Source: Nocardiopsis alborubida
Lineage (GTDB): Bacteria > Actinomycetota > Actinomycetes > Streptosporangiales > Streptosporangiaceae
Direction of reading: 5' to 3'
Length of the DNA: 64,000 nucleotides
Assembly: GCF_012396365.1 (NCBI RefSeq)
Contig: NZ_JAAXPG010000016.1
Location: 1 to 64,000, forward strand
The notes below the pieces were generated by a model. The model saw nothing but the letters and a program-made list of their open reading frames with translations, searched no databases and was not told where the DNA came from. Shown here in pieces: positions 25,852 to 34,436 of this stretch; position 1 is the first letter of the stretch, and each line of letters starts with the position of its first letter. The translations under genes and the position numbers were made by a program.

Positions 25852-27255
25852 ATGCCGACGGAGGAACCGCGCCTGCTCGTGGTCGACGCGGTCGGGCTCA
25901 CGCCCCGGCTGCTACGGCACGCGCCCCGGCTCCGGGCCTTGGCCGAGAAGGGCTGGCAGGCCCCGCTGGAGACCGTCCTGCCCGCCGTCACCTGCACCGT
26001 CCAGTCCACGTTCCTGACCGGCCGGACCCCCGCGGGGCACGGCGCCGTCGGTAACGGCTGGTACTTCCGGGACCTGGGCGAGGTGTACCTGTGGCGCCAG
26101 CACAACCGCCTGGTCCGGGGCGAGAAGGTGTGGGAGACCGCCCGGCGCCGCCGGCCGGGTTTTCGCACCGCGAACGTGTGCTGGTGGTACGCCATGGGCG
26201 CCACCACCGACTGGACCGTCACGCCCAGGCCGGTCTACCACGCCGACGGGCGCAAGTCCCCCGACTGCTACGCCCGTCCGCCCGCGCTCCACGACGAGCT
26301 GACCGCGGAGCTGGGGCCCTTCCCGCTCTTCCACTACTGGGGACCGACCGCCTCGATCCGCTCCACCGAGTGGATCGTGGCCGCGACCCGCAGGCTGATG
26401 CCGCGGGCCGACCTGACCCTGTGCTACGTCCCCCACCTGGACTACGACCTGCAGCGGTACGGGCCCGACTCGGAGCAGGCCCGCCGGGCGGTGGTCGACA
26501 TGGACGCGGCCCTGGCGCCCCTGCTGGACGACGCCGAGCGCTCGGGCACCGCCGTGATGGTTCTCAGCGAGTACGGCATCACCCCCGCCGACAGGCCCGT
26601 GCACGTCAACCGGGTGCTGCGGGAGGCCGGGCTGCTGGAGGTGTACACCCAGCACGGGATGGAGTACCTGGACCCGTGGGAGTCGCGCGCCTTCGCGGTG
26701 GCCGACCACCAGTGCGCCCACGTCTACGTCCGCGACCCCGGCGACGTGCCCGCGGTCGCCCGCCTCCTGTCCGGGGTGGAGGGGGTGGACCTGGTCCTGG
26801 ACCGCGACGGGCAGGCGGAGCACGGGCTGGACCACGAGCGCTCCGGCGAACTCGTCCTCGTGGCCGACCCGGGCGCCTGGTTCACCTACTACTACTGGCT
26901 GCGCGATGAGGCGGCGCCGGACTTCGCGCGCGGCGTGGACATCCACCGCAAACCGGGCTACGACCCCGCCGAACTCTTCCTGGACCCCGCCGACCGGCTG
27001 GTCAAAGCACGCGCGGCGGCCAACCTCGCCCGCAAGAAGGTCGGCCTGCGCTACGCCATGAACGTGGTCCCGCTCGACCCGGGCTGTGTGCGCGGCACCC
27101 ACGGGCGCGCGCACGCCGACCCCGACGACGGTCCCCTGGTGCTGTGCTCCGATCCGGGCTTCGCCCGGGAACGCGTCGCGGCCACCGAGGTCCGCGACCT
27201 CATACTCGGTCTCGCCGGTGTGCCGGCACCGGCGGGACCGGCTCCTTCCCCCTAA
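25852..27255 (+). CDS. Alkaline phosphatase-superfamily phosphodiesterase/nucleotide pyrophosphatase (Ebo-linked)
   Basis: This 467-residue protein belongs to the type I phosphodiesterase/nucleotide pyrophosphatase branch. The nucleophile Thr lies in LPAVTCTVQSTFLTGRTP, and other metal ligands in VPHLDYDLQRYG (Asp), LSEYGI and ADHQCAHVYV (Asp/His). No signal peptide is seen, so it acts in the cytoplasm. Such a gene closes many Ebo clusters (EboF-like). It would remove a phosphate, nucleotide or prenyl-phosphate group. AAGGGACACC precedes the ATG. Confidence 0.87.
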   Translation: MPTEEPRLLVVDAVGLTPRLLRHAPRLRALAEKGWQAPLETVLPAVTCTVQSTFLTGRTPAGHGAVGNGWYFRDLGEVYLWRQHNRLVRGEKVWETARRRRPGFRTANVCWWYAMGATTDWTVTPRPVYHADGRKSPDCYARPPALHDELTAELGPFPLFHYWGPTASIRSTEWIVAATRRLMPRADLTLCYVPHLDYDLQRYGPDSEQARRAVVDMDAALAPLLDDAERSGTAVMVLSEYGITPADRPVHVNRVLREAGLLEVYTQHGMEYLDPWESRAFAVADHQCAHVYVRDPGDVPAVARLLSGVEGVDLVLDRDGQAEHGLDHERSGELVLVADPGAWFTYYYWLRDEAAPDFARGVDIHRKPGYDPAELFLDPADRLVKARAAANLARKKVGLRYAMNVVPLDPGCVRGTHGRAHADPDDGPLVLCSDPGFARERVAATEVRDLILGLAGVPAPAGPAPSP

Positions 27256-27292
27256 TACGGTCACCCCAGGGGACCACCGGAGCGCCCCCTCA

Positions 27293-27355
27293 CGGTGATC
27301 TTGTACTCATGGCGGGGTTCGACGCTCCAGACTCGCTATAAGCACAAGATCACCG
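27293..27355. terminator. Long-loop perfect inverted repeat between convergent operons
   Basis: CGGTGATCTTGT (27293-27304) and ACAAGATCACCG (27344-27355) are perfect 12-bp complements enclosing 39 nt that can form an inner GGGG-TTCGACG-CTCC hairpin. It lies in the 236-bp gap between the converging Ebo and acid-sugar operons. It may terminate transcription from both sides, but the lower GC and long loop are unusual for terminators here. Confidence 0.5.
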
Positions 27356-27491
27356 CAGGTCAGAACCCCCGTGTCGCACCGGCAGCGTTTCCGCCCGGTC
27401 CGACGGGGGCGCATCCGGCCAGCCAGGGGCGGACGGGCGCGGGGCGGACACCGCGTGCCTCACCGAGGCCGCGCGGCGCCCGCCCCCGCGG

Positions 27492-28142
27492 TCACAGGTC
27501 CCAGTCGGTGCCGTAGCGCCCGGTCAGCTCGCGCACGTCCTCGGGCGAGAGCACGGAGAACTCGCTCCCCCGCAGCGAGACGACGATGCGCGAGGCCTCC
27601 TCCAGCTCGACGGCGCCGTCCAGGGCGGCCGCCGGACCGGAGGCGGCCACGATCGAACCGTGGTTGGCGAGCAGGGCCGCGCGGAAGCGCCCGGGCAGGC
27701 GGGAGAGGTTGTCGGCGAGCCGGTCGCTGCCCGGCGCCGCGTAGGGCACCAGGGGCGCCTGGCCGACCCGCATGACCAGGTAGGGCGTGACGGGCGGCAG
27801 CGCGGAGGCCTCCGACCAGGCGGGCAGGCACGAGGCCGCGCAGGCGTGGGGCGAGTGCAGGTGGACGACGGCGCCCGCGTCCGCGACCCGCCGGTACATC
27901 GCCTGGTGGAGCGGGAACTCCTTGGAGGGGGGCGGACCGGCGACGTGCTCCCCCGCCTCGTCCAGGACGGACAGGTCCTCGGGGTCGAGGTCGCGCAGGG
28001 AGACCCCCGTGGGGCTCATCAGGGTCAGTCCCCCGGCTCTCGCGGACACGTTGCCCGAGGCACCCGGGCTGAGCCCCAGTTCGACGGCGCGGCGTCCCAC
28101 CGCGCACAGCTCCCGGGCGGCCTCGCGCGCTTCGCGGTTCAC
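27492..28142 (-). CDS. otnC: Class II aldolase/adducin family protein, OtnC-like 3-oxo-tetronate 4-phosphate decarboxylase
   Basis: This 216-residue class II aldolase-fold protein has the phosphate-binding GASGNVSAR and metal ligands HLHSPHACA (two His), plus a later His in LLANHGSIVA. With the adjacent DUF1537 kinase it is best read as the decarboxylase that converts 3-oxo-tetronate 4-phosphate to dihydroxyacetone phosphate and CO2. L-fuculose-phosphate aldolase is the alternative. The start overlaps the kinase stop (ATGA-type), and it is the last gene of the operon. Confidence 0.82.
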   Translation of the reverse strand: MNREAREAARELCAVGRRAVELGLSPGASGNVSARAGGLTLMSPTGVSLRDLDPEDLSVLDEAGEHVAGPPPSKEFPLHQAMYRRVADAGAVVHLHSPHACAASCLPAWSEASALPPVTPYLVMRVGQAPLVPYAAPGSDRLADNLSRLPGRFRAALLANHGSIVAASGPAAALDGAVELEEASRIVVSLRGSEFSVLSPEDVRELTGRYGTDWDL

Positions 28143-29389
28143 TTGTCCCCCTCCCAGGCGCGGACGAACAGGTCCTCGCGGCCGAAGTTGCCGGACTTGA
28201 GCATCAGCTGGACGTCCTCACCGTTCCTGTGTCCGAGCGTCCACGCGACGCCCGGGTCGATCTCGGGTCCCAGCGCGAGCGAGGCCACGCCCAGGCGCCG
28301 CACGACGGCTCCGCTCGTCTCCCCGCCCGCCACCAGGAGCGCGCGTACTCCCGCGGTGACCAGGCGTTCGGCGATCTCGGCCAGCGCCTCCTCGATGAGC
28401 GGCGCGTCGGCGGTGTCCACGACGTGTTCGGGCGCGGCGGTCGCGTACACCACGAACGGGGACGCGCCGCCCTCCAGGGCGCGGTCCACGGCACGCGACA
28501 CCGTCGCCCCGAAGTCCCCGCGCAGGTCGGAGGGGAGCAGGTGGTGCCCCCCGCCGTGGGCGAGGGCGTGGCGCACCTGGCCCTGGGTCGCCCGCGAGGC
28601 GCTGCCCGAGAGCACGACGCGCGGCCCCTCGGGCGGGGTGAGCGGCAGGCGGCCCGTCCCGTGGGGGCCGGTGAGCCCCTGGGCGAGGGCGCTGCCGCCC
28701 GTCAGCAGGCGCAGGTCCCGCGTCGCGTCGGCGAGCGTGCGCAGGTCGGCGTCGGTCAGGGCGTCGACGACCACGAACCGGGCCCCCTCCGCGCCGGCCG
28801 ACGCGATGGCCCCGCGCACCGCGTCGGCCCCCCGGGCCACCACCGGCCAGGGCACCAGCGCGACGTCGGCCTCGCCGCCGCTGACCTGGGGGGCGAGCAG
28901 GCGCGGGAGGCTGGAGTCGGTCATGGGCGTGAGCGGGTGGTGGCGCATCGGGGACTCGTCGAGGGGGTCGTCCCCCACGAAGAGGTGGCCGCGGTAGACG
29001 GTGCGCCCGTTGGCGGGGAAGGCGGGTGCGACGACCGTGACCTCCTCGCCGAGGGCGTCGAGGACCGCCTCCGCGACCGGTCCGATGTTGCCGTCCGGGG
29101 TGGAGTCGAAGGTCGAGCAGTACTTGAGGTAGAACCGCTCGCACCCCGCGCTCCGCAGCCGGTCGAGGGCGTCCAGCGAGGCCGCGACCGCCGCGTCGAC
29201 GGGCGTGGTGCGCGACTTCAGGGCCACGACGACGGCGTCGGCCCCCTCCGCCGCGGCGGCGACGGGGTCGGCGCCGCCGGGGTCCCGCGAGTCCAGGACG
29301 ACCGTGGTCCGGTGGCCGGACGCGGTGAGGGCGATCGCGACGTCGGTCGCGCCTGTGAGGTCGTCGGCGATCACGCCGAGGGTCGCCAT
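28139..29389 (-). CDS. otnK: Four-carbon acid sugar kinase family protein (DUF1537), OtnK-like
   Basis: This 416-residue kinase begins with LGVIADDLTGATDVAIAL, the family hallmark, and has YLKYCSTFDSTPDGNIGPV and the C-terminal GGETSGAVVRRLGV nucleotide-binding region. It should phosphorylate a 3-oxo-tetronate (from threonate or erythronate) at C4. It directly precedes the OtnC-like gene with a 4-nt overlap and follows the GntP transporter after about 235 bp. That gap holds no visible gene. The specific tetronate isomer cannot be told from sequence. Confidence 0.88.
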   Translation of the reverse strand: MATLGVIADDLTGATDVAIALTASGHRTTVVLDSRDPGGADPVAAAAEGADAVVVALKSRTTPVDAAVAASLDALDRLRSAGCERFYLKYCSTFDSTPDGNIGPVAEAVLDALGEEVTVVAPAFPANGRTVYRGHLFVGDDPLDESPMRHHPLTPMTDSSLPRLLAPQVSGGEADVALVPWPVVARGADAVRGAIASAGAEGARFVVVDALTDADLRTLADATRDLRLLTGGSALAQGLTGPHGTGRLPLTPPEGPRVVLSGSASRATQGQVRHALAHGGGHHLLPSDLRGDFGATVSRAVDRALEGGASPFVVYATAAPEHVVDTADAPLIEEALAEIAERLVTAGVRALLVAGGETSGAVVRRLGVASLALGPEIDPGVAWTLGHRNGEDVQLMLKSGNFGREDLFVRAWEGDK

Positions 29390-29624
29390 GTGAGGTACTC
29401 CCTGTGGTCGGGGCGGTTCGGTCGGAGAGGTCGGTTCGGGCGCCCGCCGGGTTCTGGAGGTGCCGGAGGCGAGGCTGCGAGCAGGACTGCGCCGTAGGCG
29501 TCCGTTGAGGGTGGCGGTGGGCGAGGGGTGGGCACGGGCAGTCTCACCGTAGGCGCCGAAGGTTCCCGTGCTCCGGGCGCCCGAACCAGGGCCGGAGCGG
29601 AGCGGAGGCCCAAAGGAACACTGG

Positions 29625-31007
29625 TCAGACGACGCCGGTCGCGATCATGACGTTGAGCACGAGGAACCCGGTGACGCCCGAGAGGAACGAGGCGACGCCG
29701 ATCGACCGGATGCCCTGGCCCACCGTCATGTTGGACAGCGTCGTGGTGACCCAGAAGCCGGACGAGTTGGCGTGCTTCATGATCTGGGCGCCGGTCGCGC
29801 AGGCCAGGTACACCACGATCGGCGCCAGGCCGAGTTCGGACACCAGGGGCTGCATGATGGCCGCCGAGGTCATCACGCCCAGGATGTTGGAGCCCGTGAT
29901 CGTGCACACCGCGGCGGCGACGAGGAAGGGGATGATGACCGGTGACAGGCCGGTGCTCTCGATGCCCGAGGCGACGCTCTCGGCCACGCCGGTCTCCCGG
30001 ATGATGGTGGCCAGCGCCCCGCCGACGCCGGTGAGGGCGATGGGCATCGCGGCGATGCGCAGGCCCGCCTCGAACAGGTCGTTGAGGGTGGACTTGTCGT
30101 GCCAGCGGCCGCGGAACAGCGGCAGGGCCAGGAGGCAGGCGAGGAAGAGCGCCACCGTCGGCTCGCCGACGAACAGGACGGCCTCGGTGATCCAGGCCCC
30201 CTCGGGGAGTGCCGGACCGGCCAGGGAGGCGAAGACGATGAGGGCGATGGGGGCCAGGATCGGCACCAGGGAGCCGAACAGGCCCACCGTGGCCGGGGCC
30301 TCGGTGCCGGTGACGGAGTCGCCGCCGCCGGAGGGGCCGGTGGCGGATCCGCCGGAGCCCGCGGCCAGGTGTTCGACGAACTCGGGCTTGGGCGGCACGT
30401 GCGTCCTGGTCCGCGACAGGTAGACCGTCGCGGCGACGACGCCGGGGATGCCCACCATGAGGCCGTAGAGGATGGCCTCGCCGGTGCTGACGCCGAGCAG
30501 GGACGCGGAGGCGAGCGGTCCGGGACCGGGCGGGACGACCGAGGTCATGACGTAGGCGCCGAGGTAGAGGATCGGCCCCAGCTTCATCATCGAGATGCCC
30601 GTGCGGTAGGCCAGGGCGGAGACGATCGGGATGAGCATGACGACCGCGGTGTCGGCGATGAGGGGGATGCCCAGGACGGTCGAGGCGAGGGCGATGGCCC
30701 AGGGCACCTTGTTCTGGGAGAACAGCTTCAGCGCGGTCTCGGTGATCTTCAGGGCCGCGCCGCTCAGTTCGAGCATCTTGCCGAGCACACAGCCGAAGAT
30801 GATCAGCAGCCCCACGCTGGCGAGGGTGTTGCCGAAGCCCGTCGTGACGAGTTCGACGGTCCCCGTACCGCCCATGCCCAGGACGAGGCCGAGGGCCACG
30901 ACCACGATGAACAGCGTGGCCACGGGGTGGACCTTGAAGCGGGCGATGAGCAGTACGAGTACCGCGATGGCGGCGAGGAACGCCAACAGGGTGTAGATGT
31001 CCGGCAT
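29625..31007 (-). CDS. GntP family gluconate/acid-sugar permease
   Basis: This 460-residue membrane protein has about 12 hydrophobic segments and GntP-family features (FGCVLGKMLELSGAALKI; GIPLIADTAVVMLIPIV; GATGAQIMKHANSSGFWV-like C-terminus). It should import a sugar acid with protons. Its place between the SAF-domain dehydrogenase and the tetronate-type kinase indicates the pathway substrate is what it carries. It lies 18 bp after the dehydrogenase stop. Confidence 0.92.
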   Translation of the reverse strand: MPDIYTLLAFLAAIAVLVLLIARFKVHPVATLFIVVVALGLVLGMGGTGTVELVTTGFGNTLASVGLLIIFGCVLGKMLELSGAALKITETALKLFSQNKVPWAIALASTVLGIPLIADTAVVMLIPIVSALAYRTGISMMKLGPILYLGAYVMTSVVPPGPGPLASASLLGVSTGEAILYGLMVGIPGVVAATVYLSRTRTHVPPKPEFVEHLAAGSGGSATGPSGGGDSVTGTEAPATVGLFGSLVPILAPIALIVFASLAGPALPEGAWITEAVLFVGEPTVALFLACLLALPLFRGRWHDKSTLNDLFEAGLRIAAMPIALTGVGGALATIIRETGVAESVASGIESTGLSPVIIPFLVAAAVCTITGSNILGVMTSAAIMQPLVSELGLAPIVVYLACATGAQIMKHANSSGFWVTTTLSNMTVGQGIRSIGVASFLSGVTGFLVLNVMIATGVV

Positions 31008-31025
31008 GTCAGTGGGTCCGATCGT

Positions 31026-32393
31026 TCACAGGTGCGTGCGGGCGTGGCGCCAGGCGTCCAGGAGTGCGTCGCTGGCGTCGGCCAGGTCGTCCAGGCGCAC
31101 CAGTGCGCCCGCCGCGACGTCGCGGCCCAGGGTGGCGTGGGCCGCCAGGTAGAGCGGTGCGACGTCGACGGGGGCGTCGGCGGTGTCCAGCAGGACGGGG
31201 GCCACCCCCTGGACGTCGTGGTGGTGTCCGCCCATGTCCAGCCTGGTCCCGGCGGGGAGGTCGCGCCGGGCCCGCCCGGCCAGGACCGCGTGCGGGGCCG
31301 GGGGCCGTGAGGTCGCCCCGCGGCGGCGGTCCACGGCGTCCAGCAGGCTCAGCGGGGTCTCCACGCCCATGAGGTGGTAGGGCAGGTACAGGCAGGCGTA
31401 GCGTCCCGAGCGCGAGACCACGTGGCCCTTCTGCGCGAGCAGTGCCCAGGAGACGGGGTCGCCGGTGCGGACGACGGCGAAGACCCCTCCGGCGAAGGAG
31501 GCCTCCTCGGGAAGGCGGAGCACGCTGAAGACGTCCACGGCGCCGGGCCGGGAGAGGATGCCCCCGTCCTCGGCGAGGGAGTAGACGTCGGCGAGTTCGG
31601 CGACGCGCGCGACGGGGTAGTGCAGCGCCTCGGTGTCGGGCACCAGGCCCGTGTGGTTGGCGACGACCCCCATCTCGCAGTAGTCGGCGGCGGCCGAGCG
31701 CGACAGGCCCGCCACGGCGCGGGCGCGGGCGGCGAGCGTGGCGGGCACGTCCTCGCCCAGGGTCAGCAGGTCGGCCAGGCCGGGGGCGTCGACCTCCTGG
31801 TCGAGCTGGCGCACGCGTCCCGTGGCCGGGTCGAAGACCAGGTCGTACTCGCCCGACTTGCCGATCGCGACGACGTCCAGGCCCAGCAGGCGGGTCCGCT
31901 CGTACCACTCGATGAGGTTGGCGGGCTGGTCGCCGATCCCGGGGGTGTACACCACGCCCCGCTCCCGGGCGAGGTCGGCCAGCGCGACTCCTGATACGGA
32001 GTCGACCTCCTTGGAGACCATGACCACGTGGCGTCCGGCCGCGATGGCGGTCCGCGCGGCCCGGGTGCCCGCCTCGGGGCTGCCGGTGGCCTCGACGAGC
32101 ACGTCGTAGTCGGCGTGTTCGAGGAGGCGGGCGTCGGCGATCACCGCGATCCGCCCGTCGGCCAGCGCGGCCACCTCGTCCGCGCTGGAGCACACCGCCA
32201 GCGCGTCGGCGGGGTAGCCGAGCTCGGCGCACAGCGCGACCGTCCCCTCGGTGTCCAGGTCGCACAGGACCGAGGGCCGCAGCCGCTCCATCCGCGGGGT
32301 CTGGGCGAGCAGGGTGCGCGCGAATCCGCCGCGGGCTCCGGTGAGCGCGTAGCGCACGGGCGGCGGCGCCGTGGTGGCGTCGGTGGCTTGCAT
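31026..32393 (-). CDS. NAD(P)-dependent homoserine-dehydrogenase-like oxidoreductase with SAF domain (COG4091 type)
   Basis: This 455-residue protein has an N-terminal Rossmann region (YALTGARGGFARTLLAQ), a homoserine-dehydrogenase-like middle (VLVEATGSPEAG; HVVMVSKEVDSVSG; YTPGIGDQPANLIEWYE) and a C-terminal SAF domain (LPAGTRLDMGG...). It is first in the acid-sugar operon, so it probably oxidises the incoming acid to its 3-oxo form before the kinase. The usual dehydrogenases in tetronate operons are LtnD or PdxA2, so this is a different solution. It is divergent from the DeoR regulator. Confidence 0.82.
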   Translation of the reverse strand: MQATDATTAPPPVRYALTGARGGFARTLLAQTPRMERLRPSVLCDLDTEGTVALCAELGYPADALAVCSSADEVAALADGRIAVIADARLLEHADYDVLVEATGSPEAGTRAARTAIAAGRHVVMVSKEVDSVSGVALADLARERGVVYTPGIGDQPANLIEWYERTRLLGLDVVAIGKSGEYDLVFDPATGRVRQLDQEVDAPGLADLLTLGEDVPATLAARARAVAGLSRSAAADYCEMGVVANHTGLVPDTEALHYPVARVAELADVYSLAEDGGILSRPGAVDVFSVLRLPEEASFAGGVFAVVRTGDPVSWALLAQKGHVVSRSGRYACLYLPYHLMGVETPLSLLDAVDRRRGATSRPPAPHAVLAGRARRDLPAGTRLDMGGHHHDVQGVAPVLLDTADAPVDVAPLYLAAHATLGRDVAAGALVRLDDLADASDALLDAWRHARTHL

Positions 32394-32454
32394 GGGTTCT
32401 CCTTCTCCGGCCTCGCGGGGGGCACGTGTGCGCCGGGCCGCTACGGCAACGCGC

Positions 32455-32478
32455 CATGTTTAACACCAGCTGAACATG
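32455..32478. promoter_or_regulatory. Inverted repeat CATGTT-12-AACATG in the DeoR/acid-sugar promoter region
   Basis: CATGTT (32455-32460) and AACATG (32473-32478) form a perfect inverted repeat centred about 74 bp upstream of the operon's first start codon, in an unusually AT-rich stretch. It is a candidate DeoR operator. Confidence 0.45.
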
Positions 32479-32500
32479 GGAGTCAACAATTATCACGACT

Positions 32501-32533
32501 GGTACCATTTGGGAACACTCGTTACCATGGGGC
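32501..32533. promoter_or_regulatory. Direct repeats with TACCAT core upstream of the DeoR gene
   Basis: GGTACCATTTGGG (32501-32513) and GTTACCATGGGGC (32521-32533) repeat with a 20-bp period, about two helical turns. They precede the DeoR start at 32559 and could be cooperative sites for it. Confidence 0.4.
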
Positions 32534-32558
32534 CCATGAGCGCGACCGAGGGAGAACG

Positions 32559-33392
32559 ATGATTCCGGCGCAACGGCGTGAACTGCTCGTGCGGGAGTTG
32601 CGCGGTACGGGCGTGCTGAGCGTGAAGGAGCTGTGCGAGATCCTCGACGTCTCGCACATGACGGTGCGCCGCGACATCATGACGCTGGAGGAGGAGGGGC
32701 GGGTCCGCTCGGTGCCCGGCGGCGTCGAACTGGTCTCGCAGGTGCGCTCGGAGCCCTCCTACCGCGACAAGTCGCGGGTGGACGTGGCCGAGAAGCGGGC
32801 GATGGCCCGCGCGGCGGCGGCCATGGTCGGCGAGGGGCAGACCGTCTACCTGGACGCGGGCACGACGCTGGGGCACCTGGTGCCGTCGCTGTGGAGCGTC
32901 ACAGGCCTCACCGTCATCACCAACGACATCACCACCGCCGCCTCCCTCACCGACCACCCCGACGTGACCCTGTTCCTCATCGGCGGGCAGATCGACCGCG
33001 AGAACCGCTCCTCGGTCGGCGACATCGCGGCCGCCACCATCGAGGAGTTCAACATCGACGTCGCCTTCGTCTCGACGAGCTCGTGGGACCTGAGCCGGGG
33101 CACCACCACGCCCTCACGCGCGAAGGTGGCGGTCAAACGCGCGGCCATGGCGGCGGCCTCGACGTCGGTGCTGGTCGCCGGAGCCGACAAGTACGGGGCC
33201 TTCGGCACGTTCAAGGTCGCCGCGCTCACGAGCTTCGCCTCGGTGATCACCGACGACCGCCTCGCCGAGTCGTCCGTGCGCGCGATCCGCGAACTCGGCG
33301 TGGGCCTGGAGGTCGTGGCGCCCCAGCGGGAGGCCGACGAGGACGCGCCGACGACCGGATCCGGCGAGGAGGCCGAGGCCCCCACCGCCTGA
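32559..33392 (+). CDS. DeoR/GlpR family transcriptional regulator
   Basis: This 277-residue regulator has an N-terminal DeoR helix-turn-helix (LSVKELCEILDVSHMTVRRD, about residues 18-37) and the DeoRC sensor (GQTVYLDAGTTLGHLVPSL; TVITNDITTAASL; LFLIGGQID; LVAGADKYGAFG). It likely senses a phosphorylated sugar acid. It is divergent from the acid-sugar operon and probably represses it. ATG 32559 is preceded by GAGGGAGAACG. The last 20 residues are an acidic Thr/Gly-rich tail. Confidence 0.92.
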   Translation: MIPAQRRELLVRELRGTGVLSVKELCEILDVSHMTVRRDIMTLEEEGRVRSVPGGVELVSQVRSEPSYRDKSRVDVAEKRAMARAAAAMVGEGQTVYLDAGTTLGHLVPSLWSVTGLTVITNDITTAASLTDHPDVTLFLIGGQIDRENRSSVGDIAAATIEEFNIDVAFVSTSSWDLSRGTTTPSRAKVAVKRAAMAAASTSVLVAGADKYGAFGTFKVAALTSFASVITDDRLAESSVRAIRELGVGLEVVAPQREADEDAPTTGSGEEAEAPTA

Positions 33393-33441
33393 CCCCCGCT
33401 CCACCGGGGAGTTCCCGGAGGCCGGGCGCACTCGTGCGCAC

Positions 33442-33481
33442 GGCCGGACCGGCCCCCGCCCCGCCGGGGCGCCGTCCGGCC
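33442..33481 (+). terminator. Possible terminator after the DeoR gene
   Basis: GGCCGGAC (33442-33449) pairs with GTCCGGCC (33474-33481), enclosing a GC-rich inner fold. No U-tract. The rest of 33393-33698 is a GC-rich spacer ending in dispersed element B and the leader of the next operon. Confidence 0.45.
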
Positions 33482-33573
33482 CTTCGGCATGTCCTGGCCC
33501 GCCCCGCACGGAGCCGCGCCCGCCGCGGCCCGTGCGGCCGGGGAGCCCGGAGCGCGCCGCCGGACCGTGCTCC

Positions 33574-33596
33574 CGGAAAAGCCCTGGACAAAAATC
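33574..33596 (+). repeat. Dispersed short element, copy B
   Basis: CGGAAAAGCCCTGGACAAAA followed by ATC lies about 105 bp upstream of the sugar-isomerase start. It shares its core with copies at 2942 and 50105. TGGACA within it could act as a -35, but no good -10 follows. Confidence 0.45.
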
Positions 33597-33698
33597 TTCC
33601 AATGTAAGAATCTGGGTGCGCGGTCCTGCCCCGCACCCCCGGGGCGCGGCCGCGAAGTGAGCGACAGGGCGAAGCCCGAGCGAACGAAGGAGCCCCCC

Positions 33699-34436
33699 GT
33701 GCCCACGACATCCGTGCAGCTGTACTCGATCCGCGACGAACTCGCCGACGGCCTGGAGAGCGCCGTGGCGCGCCTGGCCGAGATCGGGTTCGCCCACGTG
33801 GAGCCGTACGCGTTCCACCTGGACACCGAGGAGTACCGGCGCGTGTTCGCCGCGACGGGCGTCACCGCGCCCTCCGGCCACGCCCCGGTGATCGACGCGC
33901 AGGCCCCCGAAGGGATCTTCGACGCGGCCGCCGAACTGGGCATCGCGACGGTCATCGACCCGCTGGTCCCGAGCGAGCGGTGGCAGACCGCCGACCAGGT
34001 GGCCGAGCTGGCCGAGCGCGTGAACCGCCTGGCGGAACTGGCCGCCGAACGGGGACTGGAGTTCGGCTACCACAACCACGCCTGGGAGCTGAGCAGCCGC
34101 ATCGGCGACAGGCACGCGCTGGAGGTGTTCGTCGAGCACCTGGAGCCGCGGGTCGTGCTGGAGGTCGACACCTACTGGGCGGGGGTCGGCGGCGCCGACG
34201 CCGCGGCGCTCCTGCGCGCGTTCGGCGACCGGGTGCGGCTGATCCATGTCAAGGACGGCACCCTGGACGGCGACGTGAACCGGCAGCAGCCCGCCGGTTC
34301 GGGCGAGGTCGACGTCCGCGCGGTCCTGGAGGCCGCGCCGCGGGCGATCCGCGTGGTCGAGTTCGACGCCTACGCGGGCGACGTGTTCGACGGCATCGCG
34401 CGGTCGCTGGCCTGGCTCGGGGAGAACGACCGATGA
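33699..34436 (+). CDS. Sugar phosphate isomerase/epimerase family protein (TIM barrel)
   Basis: This 245-residue xylose-isomerase-like barrel starts TSVQLYSIRDELADGLESAV and has metal ligands in LEFGYHNHAWEL, VVLEVDTYWAG, LIHVKDGT and IRVVEFDAY. It should interconvert a sugar or inositol derivative. GTG 33699 has AAGGAG exactly 6 nt upstream. The start of the next gene overlaps its stop by 4 nt, so it works with a Gfo/Idh/MocA dehydrogenase, a common pairing in oxidised-sugar catabolism. Confidence 0.9.
   Translation: MPTTSVQLYSIRDELADGLESAVARLAEIGFAHVEPYAFHLDTEEYRRVFAATGVTAPSGHAPVIDAQAPEGIFDAAAELGIATVIDPLVPSERWQTADQVAELAERVNRLAELAAERGLEFGYHNHAWELSSRIGDRHALEVFVEHLEPRVVLEVDTYWAGVGGADAAALLRAFGDRVRLIHVKDGTLDGDVNRQQPAGSGEVDVRAVLEAAPRAIRVVEFDAYAGDVFDGIARSLAWLGENDR

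Noticed and set aside
27305-27343. tRNA-like T-arm (GGGGTTCGACGCTCC)
   Set aside because: No acceptor, D-arm or anticodon arm fits; it is an inner hairpin of a larger repeat.
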